A stretch of 13,851 nucleotides of DNA from Acidobacteriaceae bacterium (lineage in GTDB: Bacteria; Acidobacteriota; Terriglobia; Terriglobales; Acidobacteriaceae), in assembly GCA_003162255.1 (NCBI GenBank), contig PMMJ01000450.1:1-13851 (forward strand), read 5' to 3'. This document shows positions 5,044-11,560 of the stretch, piece by piece. Under the pieces are notes generated by a model. That model saw only the letters and a program-made list of their open reading frames with translations. It had not been told where the DNA came from and made no database searches. Within the stretch, counting starts at the first letter, position 1. Each line of letters opens with the position of its first letter. A program made the position numbers and the translations under genes.

Positions 5044-7389
5044 TTACTGGATCGTAATGGCCGCCTGCGCTCCACTCATTGCAATCGGCTGCATTGCCGG
5101 GTCCCTGGCTCCGCCGCGAGTGATGGTCAGCGCCGACTGGCCCGGGCCCTTGGCCATGAAGGTGAGCGTCACTACCGCGCCCTGTCCCGAGACGCCCCCG
5201 GCGCCTGGAGGCCGCGAAGCCGTGACTTGCATCGTGCCCGTCGCAGGATCCTCGCGATGCACCACGGTTACGATTTGCCCATCCTGCGACAGGAATCCGC
5301 CATTCGAAACGTTGATTACCTGCAACTGATTGGGATCGTAGTTGAGCTGCACGGGCACCGAGTACACGTTCTGCCCGCCGGAAACCATGACATTCACCGT
5401 GAAGGTCGAGCCCTTGGCCTGGCTCAAGGTGGGCGGATCAAACAGGAACGTTCCCGCGCCCGCCTGAGCCTGCGGAGCCTGGTTCGGTTGCGTCAAGCTC
5501 TGAGAAATCTGCCCTTGCGGAACTGGCGTCTGCGGCTGCGAGGGAGCGGCCACGGGTGCGGCTTGCGAGGCTGCGCCCGGCGGAGCCGAGGCTGGCGCTG
5601 CGATATTCGCTGGCGCCGCCGGCTTGGCGGTCGTTCGTCTCAGTTCGATCGCATTGGCCGTACCCACGTCGAGCAAATCCGCGCCGCCGTGAGAAGTGTC
5701 AGGCCCACGGACAATGTGCGGGACCAGGACGAATATAAGTTCCCGCTGAGTGTGGTCGGCCGTTTCCTGCGCAAAAAGATATTTGAAGATTGGAATCGAG
5801 GCCAGACCGGGAATTCCGGTCAGAGACTTCGTCCGCGTGTCTTCCATCATGCCGCCCAGCACGCTGACTTCGCCTTCCTTCAGGCGGATTTCGTTCTCGA
5901 TCTTGCGCTGGCCGATCACCGGCTGGCTGATGCCGCCGATTTGGTTGTACGAATCCACTTCCGAGACATCCATCGTCAACTTCAGGGAAACTTCCCGCCC
6001 GGCATGCACCCGCGGTGTAATCTCGATGTTCACGCCCACATCGAGGTATTGGAATTGAGTGTTGACCAGCGGGTTGATACCCACTCCGCCGATGCCCGGC
6101 TGGAACGATCCGGTCGCTACTGGCACCCGCTCGCCGATCTTCAACGTAGCCTTCTGCCCGTCCAGGGCGCGGATCTGCGGACTCTGGATGACCCTGGTAT
6201 CGCTGTCGCCCATCAATGCCGACGCCGTAGCCTGCGGAATCGTCACCTGGAAGTCGGTGGCGTTCAGGTTGGCGATCGTATTCAGGCTGATGCTGTTTGA
6301 CGATGCTGTGGAACCCGTGGTCGTGGTGGTGGAAGTGGTCGAAGTTGTAGTGTTGACGTTGGGCTGCAGCGCGACCGAGACGCTGGTCGGAGGGTTGATG
6401 CCCAGGGTGTGCGACTTGTCGCGGCTCACCTGCATGACCGCGATATCGATCAACACCTCCGGCTTCGCCTTGTCGAGATCGTCCACCAGTTTTTGCGCCA
6501 GCGCCACCTGATCGGGCGTGCCGCGCACCACAATCGCTCCCTGCGAGGGCAACTGCTGAATCCGGCTCACCTCGAGGATAGTGCGCATCGCGTTGACGAT
6601 ATCCTGCAATTCGGTTGCCTGGGAAAGATTGGAAAGATAAAAAGTTTTGATGACGTTTTGTTCCAGCTCTTTCCGCTTTGCGGGATTGTCTTGCGCCACA
6701 AAAATCGTATTGGGCGTCACCGGACGCCAAAAAGTCTTGGTCTCAAACGAAATAATTTCCAGCGCGTCTTCGAGGGTCACGCCGTTCAGTTCGATGCGCA
6801 CCTGGCGCGGCGTGTAATCGGGGTCGAAAAGCACGTTGATGCCGGCCAGTTTGCCCACCGTCTCGTAGATCACGTTGGATTTTTCCGTGACCTTGAGCGT
6901 AATGGGCACGTTCGAGATCGGAGCCAGTTCCACCGGACCCTGCGCCGATTCCAACCGTTTGCGCAACGCGGTCGTACCCGGCGCGGCAGCCTGCGGTTGT
7001 GGATTCTGCTCCTCTTTAATCATCTGCAGCGTACGCTTCAGTTCCTGCTGCGCGATGAATGAAGAAGGATCAGTCTCCAGCCCCTTCTGGAATTCCACCG
7101 CCGCCTCGTCCAGTTTGCCGGCATCGCGCAAAATTTGCCCGCGATGCACGTGGGACGAAGCCGCGTAGAAGCGGGTGCGCTCGAACGCAGTTCGGTATCT
7201 CAGGTCTTTCGGTTTCAGATTGTAGGCCTGCTTGAAATAGTCGAAGGCTTGCACGTAGTCCTGCCGCGCTTCGGCGTCAGCGCCCTTCTCATAGAACGCC
7301 TTGGCGGAATCAACATGACGAGCGAGGACAGGCAGTCCCAGGCAGAGCAGGAATAGAACAAACAGAGCCGGACGGATCAGGCGTCTCAT
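5044..7389 (-). CDS. gspD: Secretin (GspD/PilQ-like) with TPR-like N-terminus and C-terminal cohesin-like domain
   Basis: This 781-residue outer-membrane channel protein has a signal peptide (about 1-23, ending PVLA). Two TPR-like helical repeats follow (about 28-62 and 82-112). A secretin N-domain (about 158-225) contains ITLKVTEKSNVIYETVGKLAG, and an N1/N2-type domain (about 248-306) contains AIVVRGTPDQVALAQKLVDDLD. After a Thr/Ser-rich segment (about 345-370) comes the C-terminal gate domain (about 398-562). This carries VIQSPQIRALDGQKATLKIGERVPV, VGVNIEITPRV and the hallmark EVSVLGGMMED...GIPGLASIPIFKYLF...ELIFVLVPHIV. An Ala/Pro/Gln-rich linker (about 570-640) joins a cohesin-like beta domain (about 645-781) with DPPTLSQAKGSTFTVNVMVSGG and the conserved NYDPNQLQVINVS. 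Ordinary GspD is about 650-700 residues and lacks this last domain. The ATG at 7389 is chosen over the adjacent TTG at 7392 because GAGGA is seven bases upstream. It heads an apparent operon with two pseudopilins. PilQ-like function is also possible. Confidence 0.92.
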   Translation of the reverse strand: MRRLIRPALFVLFLLCLGLPVLARHVDSAKAFYEKGADAEARQDYVQAFDYFKQAYNLKPKDLRYRTAFERTRFYAASSHVHRGQILRDAGKLDEAAVEFQKGLETDPSSFIAQQELKRTLQMIKEEQNPQPQAAAPGTTALRKRLESAQGPVELAPISNVPITLKVTEKSNVIYETVGKLAGINVLFDPDYTPRQVRIELNGVTLEDALEIISFETKTFWRPVTPNTIFVAQDNPAKRKELEQNVIKTFYLSNLSQATELQDIVNAMRTILEVSRIQQLPSQGAIVVRGTPDQVALAQKLVDDLDKAKPEVLIDIAVMQVSRDKSHTLGINPPTSVSVALQPNVNTTTSTTSTTTTTGSTASSNSISLNTIANLNATDFQVTIPQATASALMGDSDTRVIQSPQIRALDGQKATLKIGERVPVATGSFQPGIGGVGINPLVNTQFQYLDVGVNIEITPRVHAGREVSLKLTMDVSEVDSYNQIGGISQPVIGQRKIENEIRLKEGEVSVLGGMMEDTRTKSLTGIPGLASIPIFKYLFAQETADHTQRELIFVLVPHIVRGPDTSHGGADLLDVGTANAIELRRTTAKPAAPANIAAPASAPPGAASQAAPVAAPSQPQTPVPQGQISQSLTQPNQAPQAQAGAGTFLFDPPTLSQAKGSTFTVNVMVSGGQNVYSVPVQLNYDPNQLQVINVSNGGFLSQDGQIVTVVHREDPATGTMQVTASRPPGAGGVSGQGAVVTLTFMAKGPGQSALTITRGGARDPAMQPIAMSGAQAAITIQ

Positions 7390-7396
7390 CAAGCAG

Positions 7397-7401
7397 TCCT
7401 C
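7397..7401 (-). promoter_or_regulatory. Shine-Dalgarno site that fixes the secretin ATG start
   Basis: GAGGA on the minus strand ends seven bases before ATG (7389) but only four before the overlapping upstream TTG (7392), so the ATG is the likelier initiator. The choice changes the protein by one residue. Confidence 0.55.
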
Positions 7402-7531
7402 ATGAAAATCTTTCTCGCCGGCGGACGCAGCGGACTAGAATCATGCACCCAGGATTCATCGCAACACCCAAAGAAGCCGACAGGCCCGTGCATCCCAACG
7501 ACCGTCGTGCGCAAAAGTACCGGAAATTTGG

Positions 7532-7540
7532 ATTATAGCA
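7532..7540 (-). promoter_or_regulatory. Extended -10 promoter for the secretin-pseudopilin operon
   Basis: The minus strand reads TGCTATAAT, a perfect TATAAT with the extended TGn motif. The -35 region is poor (TTCGGG at 17-base spacing), as expected for extended -10 promoters. The start of transcription would fall near 7525, giving a leader of about 135 bases before the secretin ATG. Confidence 0.6.
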
Positions 7541-7602
7541 TCGCGCCATCCGCACCCGAAGTGCTTGGTAGGGCAGTGTTTACACTCATTAGTACGTGGC
7601 CC

Positions 7603-7698
7603 CAGGTGTCGGGACAGGTATTAGGCCTCATGTGCCAGCAAACTCCAATGTCGAAGGGCAACCGTGCTTGCTCTTCCTGAGCCCTGACACCTGAGACC
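7603..7698. repeat. Degenerate inverted heptamer array
   Basis: The right arm has three in-register units TGAGCCC (7678-7684), TGACACC (7685-7691) and TGAGACC (7692-7698). The reverse complement of 7610-7630 reads TGAGGCC, TAATACC, TGTCCCG and agrees with the right arm at 13 of the first 16 bases. CAGGTGTC (7603-7610) also pairs exactly with GACACCTG (7686-7693). It ends 34 bases before the smpB start. Confidence 0.6.
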
Positions 7699-7732
7699 TC
7701 TCTTCCCCCTTCGTGATACTTTCTTCTCAGCA

Positions 7733-8263
7733 ATGGCTAAGCAGACTACCCACCAGACCGGGCCCAGTCCGGAGAAGAATCCTCGCCGCCAGCCCACCGC
7801 CTCTGGCGAAAAGGATGCCGCTGTAAACAGGAACGCGAGCCACAACTATTTCTTGCTTGAAAAATTTGAGGCCGGCGTCGTGCTCACCGGGACCGAGGTA
7901 AAGTCGGTCCGTGGCGGCACAACCAATCTCAAGGACGCCTACGGCATTATCAAGGACGGCGAACTCTGGCTCCTCAACTGCCACATCGGCCCCTATGACC
8001 ACGGCAACTCTGCCAATCATGCCGCCCTCCGCACCCGCAAACTTCTGATTCACAAGGAAGAAATTCGCAAGCTCATCGGCAAGACTCAGCAGAAGGGACT
8101 CACTCTGATCCCCACTCGCATGTATTTCAAGAATGGAAAAATCAAGGTCGAACTCGCCCTCGCCAAGGGCAAACAGCTATGGGACAAGCGCGAGACCGAG
8201 CGCCGCCGCACCGCCGACAAGGAAGCCCGCGAAGCGGTTTCGAGGGCTAGGAAACACGCCTAG
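7733..8263 (+). CDS. smpB: SsrA-binding protein SmpB
   Basis: This 176-residue cytosolic RNA-binding protein works with tmRNA (SsrA) to rescue stalled ribosomes. The OB-fold core is clear: ASHNYFLLEKFEAGVVLTGTEVKSVRGG near residues 35-62, then NLKDAYGIIKDGELWLLNCHI and YDHGN. Next come RTRKLLIHKEEIRKLIG and GLTLIPTRMYFKNGKIKVELALAKGK. The C-terminal tail, LWDKRETERRRTADKEAREAV, is the basic helix that enters the ribosomal mRNA path. The family is usually about 150-160 residues. The excess here is a polar N-terminal extension (about 1-33, rich in Thr, Pro, Lys). No good Shine-Dalgarno site precedes the ATG, so initiation may be leaderless or weak. A later start would shorten the extension, but no internal ATG precedes the core. 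No ssrA gene is visible nearby. It converges with the unrecognised membrane-protein gene at a distance of 65 bases. Confidence 0.97.
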   Translation: MAKQTTHQTGPSPEKNPRRQPTASGEKDAAVNRNASHNYFLLEKFEAGVVLTGTEVKSVRGGTTNLKDAYGIIKDGELWLLNCHIGPYDHGNSANHAALRTRKLLIHKEEIRKLIGKTQQKGLTLIPTRMYFKNGKIKVELALAKGKQLWDKRETERRRTADKEAREAVSRARKHA

Positions 8264-8328
8264 GTTCCAGGTGGGCATTCCCTGGGGCAGAGATGCAGAT
8301 TGCCAGTGAAATGGGGACGTTGCAGCAA

Positions 8329-9045
8329 CTACTGGGGGACAGCTTTGGTCCAAGTCTCGAAGATGTACCAATTTTCGCCGAGTTTGCGATACGAGTAGCC
8401 CTTCGCGCCTGCTTCCTCGACCTGACCGCGATCACGTTGCTCTACACAGGGAAGAAACGTCTTACTGGGGTCTCCGAAGTTGATGCAGTGTACGAATCCT
8501 TTGGTAGCGCCGCCAGTAATGAGATCCGTGGCATGGGCGACGAGGTAGACGTTCCCGACCTTATCTTTATCTAATCCGCTCAGATCAACCTCGCGGAACA
8601 GCCGTTGGTACTCGTTCCACTTTTCGCGGGTAATTCCCCTTTTAGACTTTGGTCTCGCCCAACCCCAGTCGTTTTCAAGGCTCTTAAAAGTGCCCGTGAT
8701 CCTGATTCCATTCGCGTCCTCCTGAGACATGCGAGCCAGGGCATCGAGTTCGGAACGGTGACTCTGAAATTGACTCGTGAGAGTTGTGTCAGAGGGAGGT
8801 GCGCATGACCACATGAGAAACATGAGCAGGGAAAAGAGCGAGACGATGCCGAGTAACAAGAGGCCCAGTATTTTTGAAGCAGCGACGAGGACTCTTGCCA
8901 GATCGCCGCGAACGACTACTTGCGCCGAATCCCTACCTACAATGCGTGAGGGTAGAGGATACCTCCCAGATGAAGGCTGTCTACGGTCGAAGTACGGCGA
9001 TAAGTTGCTCGAACGGCCGATTTCACCAACTGAGAATGGTGCCAT
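8329..9045 (-). CDS. Hypothetical single-pass membrane protein
   Basis: I do not recognise this 238-residue protein. It has a polar, Arg/Ser-rich N-terminus of about 52 residues. One strong hydrophobic helix follows (about 53-79, LVAASKILGLLLLGIVSLFSLLMFLMW), then SCAPPSDT and a soluble C-terminal domain of about 155 residues. That domain contains ITGTFKSLENDWGWARPKSKRG, YLVAHATDLITGG and ENWYIFETW, with two cysteines (HCINFG and LPCVEQ) that could pair. It is probably an inner-membrane protein facing the periplasm. WSC after the helix is only a poor lipobox, so a lipoprotein is possible but unlikely. No ATG or GTG lies between codon 1 and the helix, which supports the start at 9045, though only a weak GAAGAA precedes it. 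Base composition looks somewhat more A+T-rich than its neighbours, so it may be an accessory gene. Confidence 0.6.
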   Translation of the reverse strand: MAPFSVGEIGRSSNLSPYFDRRQPSSGRYPLPSRIVGRDSAQVVVRGDLARVLVAASKILGLLLLGIVSLFSLLMFLMWSCAPPSDTTLTSQFQSHRSELDALARMSQEDANGIRITGTFKSLENDWGWARPKSKRGITREKWNEYQRLFREVDLSGLDKDKVGNVYLVAHATDLITGGATKGFVHCINFGDPSKTFLPCVEQRDRGQVEEAGAKGYSYRKLGENWYIFETWTKAVPQ

Positions 9046-9179
9046 GACGGATTCTTCGACAATCCATCAAGCAACCTTAAGGAAATTCTTGCTTCCCCTA
9101 CATCTTCCCAGGGAATGATATGCAAGTGATTGCAGCGCCTGCGCCGCACGTGGACGATCCTGCCCTTTTTCTAAGCCGG

Positions 9180-9194
9180 CGAATTTGCAATTCG
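9180..9194. repeat. Small perfect inverted repeat in a promoter region
   Basis: CGAATT (9180-9185) and AATTCG (9189-9194) are separated by TGC. This operator-like dyad lies about 60 bases upstream of the putative -10 box of the secreted-protein gene. It is short enough to occur by chance. Confidence 0.25.
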
Positions 9195-9255
9195 GCGGGC
9201 GATCTCAAGAGTAGAGATTCCGGCACACAACGCGTGCAATCACAGCAAAAACGGA

Positions 9256-9261
9256 TATACT
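9256..9261 (+). promoter_or_regulatory. Possible -10 box for the secreted ASH-repeat protein
   Basis: TATACT matches the sigma-70 -10 consensus at five of six bases and lies 66 bases before the ATG at 9328. The best upstream hexamer at 16-base spacing is GTGCAA, a weak -35. Confidence 0.4.
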
Positions 9262-9316
9262 ACCGTCAATTCGTAACCCCTTCCCCGGCACCATCATTCG
9301 CAGTTGGCTCGACATC

Positions 9317-9321
9317 GGAAG
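9317..9321 (+). promoter_or_regulatory. Shine-Dalgarno site that fixes the start of the secreted protein
   Basis: GGAAG is six bases before ATG 9328. An in-frame TTG at 9304 would add eight residues before the signal peptide but has no such site. Confidence 0.5.
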
Positions 9322-9327
9322 TGCGCC

Positions 9328-11559
9328 ATGACCAGACGGTTTACAACGGCTTTCTGTTTCTCCGCGGCCTTACTGCCGCTTTTCTCGTTCGTCTTCTCAG
9401 CCCTGGCTTTCGCCCAGGGCGGAAGCGGCGCAAGCAACGAAAGCACGGTCCGTGTAATCCGCGAAGAGAAGCACGATGTCTCGGCGCCGCTCGCCGAACT
9501 TGATCAGATGACTCCCGCTCAGCCGCATCGCTTCTCGCCACGACTGCTGAAAATCCTCCCCACCGCGCCTGCCAGCAACCAACCCGAATACGCCGCGCCC
9601 GATCTCGCCTTGCAGGCGGTCGCTTTGCCTCCAGTGGCTGCCAACCCCGGCCTGAATATCGCCGGTTTGGGCCAGGGACACTACGGATTTCTTCTGGAGT
9701 ATTCCCCGCCCGATACCAACGGAGCGGTGGGCGCCACGCAATATGTACAGTGGGTTAACGCCGAGTTTGCGGTGTTTGACAAAGCCACCGGCGCTCTCGT
9801 TGCCGGACCGACCGAAGGAAACGCCCTCTGGCACGGCTTCGGCGGAGGGTGTGAAACCAACAACGACGGCGATCCCATCGTGCAATATGACAAGATAGCC
9901 GACCGCTGGGTCCTCACGCAGTTTTCCATCAGCACTCTTCCGTACACGCAGTGCGTGGCGGTCTCGACCACCAGCGACGCCACCGGCACCTACAACCGCT
10001 ACGCCTTTTCTTTTGGCGATAGCGATTACTCCGATTACCCAAAATTGGGTGTCTGGCCCGACGCTTATTACATGTCGTTCAATGTTTTCCTGGACGGCAG
10101 CAACTTCATCGGCGCTAATGCCTGCGCCCTCGATCGCAACGCGATGATCGCCGGCAATAACGCGACAATTATCTGCTTCCAGCAGGAGTCCTCGGTCGCC
10201 AGCTTGCTGCCATCCGACATGGACGGAACGATAACTCCCGCCGCGGGCGAACCCGCCTTCTTCATGAACTTCGGCAAGAACGTGCTCCAACTGTGGGCTT
10301 TTCACGTGGACTTCACGACCCCCGCGAACTCCACTTTCACCGGCCCCACCGTGCTTCCAGTCGCAAACTTCGCCGCAAAGTGCTTCCGTTCCTGCGTGGC
10401 ACAACCCGGAACGACTCAACTTCTCGACGCGCTCGGCGATCGGCCGATGTACCGTCTCGCCTATCGCCAGTTTCCCAACGGGGTCGAATCGCTCGTTTTT
10501 AATCATTCCATTTCTACCGGCGTGCGCTGGTATGAGGTGCGCAGTCCGAACGGAACGCCCACGGTGTTTCAGCAAGGAACCTTCAGCCCAGATCCCAATA
10601 CGCGCTGGATAGGCAGCATCGCGATGGATCAGTCTGGAGATATGGCTCTCGGCTACAGCGTCTCCAGCAAATCGGTTTATCCCTCCATTTACTTTACGGG
10701 ACGCGTCGCGGCCGACACGCTGGGCAGCATGGAGGGCGAACAACTAATCATCAGTGGATCGGGTTCGCAGACCGGAGGCCAGGACCGCTGGGGCGATTAC
10801 AGCGCCATGACGGTCGATCCCGCCGACGACTGCACGTTCTGGTACACCCAGGAGTACATCCCTTCCACCGGCAGCTTCAATTGGAACACGCGCATTGCAA
10901 ATTTCATCTTCCCGAACTGCGGCGCCAGCAGCGGAGCGACGGCCGCGCTCTCCGCCACCAAGCTAACTTTCCCGAAGACGCCTATTGGCCAGACCACGTC
11001 CCTGCCCGTTACCCTGACCAACACGGGAACCGCGACCCTGGATCTTTCTAATGTCGCCACCACTGGCGATTATGCGGTTCAGTCCAATACCTGCGGTGCA
11101 CAAGTTCTCGCCGGCAACAATTGCGCAATCACGATAGCATTCACGCCGATAACCAAGAGCACCCGCACCGGCATATTGCAGCTTGCCGACAATGCCGCCA
11201 ACAATCCACAGAGAGTGACTCTGACTGGAACCGGTATGTCGATCGCGCTCTCTCCAACCGCCCTGAATTTCGGTTCTGAACCTGTGGGCCAGACGACCGC
11301 ACCACAAACAGTGACCGTCTCGAACGTGAGTGCGGCCTCGGTGAATATCACCGGCATCACCATCGGAGGCGAGCCCGCGGACTACACCATCTCCGCCAAT
11401 ACTTGCGGCAGTTCGCTCGCTGGGGGAACGAGTTGTTCGCTCAACGTTTCGTTCAATCCCAGCAAGAAGGGCACACGCAACGGCAAGCTCAACGTGGCCA
11501 ATAACGGTGGTGGCAGCATCGCAACGGCAACCCTCACCGGCACCGGGACAGTGAACTAG
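9328..11559 (+). CDS. Large secreted protein with two C-terminal choice-of-anchor-D (ASH-like) repeats
   Basis: This 743-residue protein starts with a clear signal peptide (MTRRFTTAFCFSAALLPLF to ALAFA, likely cut after A29). Residues about 110-535 form a large domain of unrecognised function. It has PPDTNGAVGATQYVQWVN, VAGPTEGNALW, CETNNDGDPIVQYDKIADRWV, SDYPKLGVWPDAYYMSFNVF and, later, GGQDRWGDYSAMTVDPADDCTFWYTQEY. The recurring short strands and Trp/Asp turns suggest a beta-propeller-like fold, which is inference. Two Ig-like beta repeats follow (about 541-635 and 637-743), each starting like LSATKLTFPKTPIGQT or LSPTALNFGSEPVGQT, passing NTCG and SC or NC, and ending TLTGTG. These match the choice-of-anchor-D/ASPM-SPD-2-Hydin class. 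There is no LPXTG or transmembrane anchor. I prefer the ATG at 9328 over the TTG at 9304. The product is probably extracellular or surface-attached, with an unknown role. Its stop is one base from the convergent gene. Confidence 0.85.
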   Translation: MTRRFTTAFCFSAALLPLFSFVFSALAFAQGGSGASNESTVRVIREEKHDVSAPLAELDQMTPAQPHRFSPRLLKILPTAPASNQPEYAAPDLALQAVALPPVAANPGLNIAGLGQGHYGFLLEYSPPDTNGAVGATQYVQWVNAEFAVFDKATGALVAGPTEGNALWHGFGGGCETNNDGDPIVQYDKIADRWVLTQFSISTLPYTQCVAVSTTSDATGTYNRYAFSFGDSDYSDYPKLGVWPDAYYMSFNVFLDGSNFIGANACALDRNAMIAGNNATIICFQQESSVASLLPSDMDGTITPAAGEPAFFMNFGKNVLQLWAFHVDFTTPANSTFTGPTVLPVANFAAKCFRSCVAQPGTTQLLDALGDRPMYRLAYRQFPNGVESLVFNHSISTGVRWYEVRSPNGTPTVFQQGTFSPDPNTRWIGSIAMDQSGDMALGYSVSSKSVYPSIYFTGRVAADTLGSMEGEQLIISGSGSQTGGQDRWGDYSAMTVDPADDCTFWYTQEYIPSTGSFNWNTRIANFIFPNCGASSGATAALSATKLTFPKTPIGQTTSLPVTLTNTGTATLDLSNVATTGDYAVQSNTCGAQVLAGNNCAITIAFTPITKSTRTGILQLADNAANNPQRVTLTGTGMSIALSPTALNFGSEPVGQTTAPQTVTVSNVSAASVNITGITIGGEPADYTISANTCGSSLAGGTSCSLNVSFNPSKKGTRNGKLNVANNGGGSIATATLTGTGTVN

Positions 11560-11560
11560 T

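Larger units (their letters stand above)
7390..7732. other. Intergenic region between the divergent secretin and smpB genes
   Basis: This 343-base stretch has no convincing gene. It holds the Shine-Dalgarno site and an extended -10 promoter for the secretin operon, then an inverted heptamer array (7603-7698) close to smpB. Open frames on both strands (7402-7680 plus, 7533-7733 minus) have no recognisable composition or family signal. No clear smpB promoter with both hexamers was found. Confidence 0.6.

Noticed and set aside
5227..6300. 357-codon plus-strand frame and the 343-codon minus-strand shifted frame within the secretin gene
   Set aside because: Both are shadows of the secretin reading frame, which carries clear domain motifs.
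7402..7680. 92-codon plus-strand frame in the spacer upstream of the secretin
   Set aside because: It covers the minus-strand promoter and part of the heptamer repeat, has no ribosome binding site and no recognisable composition.
8293..8574. 93-codon plus-strand frame after smpB
   Set aside because: It is antisense to the membrane-protein gene, whose strong hydrophobic helix is a better coding signal.
8264..9327. tmRNA (ssrA) gene next to smpB
   Set aside because: No tRNA-like acceptor/T-arm with terminal CCA and no tag-peptide frame could be seen on either strand.
9397..10743. 448-codon minus-strand open frame opposite the secreted protein
   Set aside because: The plus strand has a signal peptide, a ribosome binding site and recognisable C-terminal repeats in a continuous frame. 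The antisense product has no domain.
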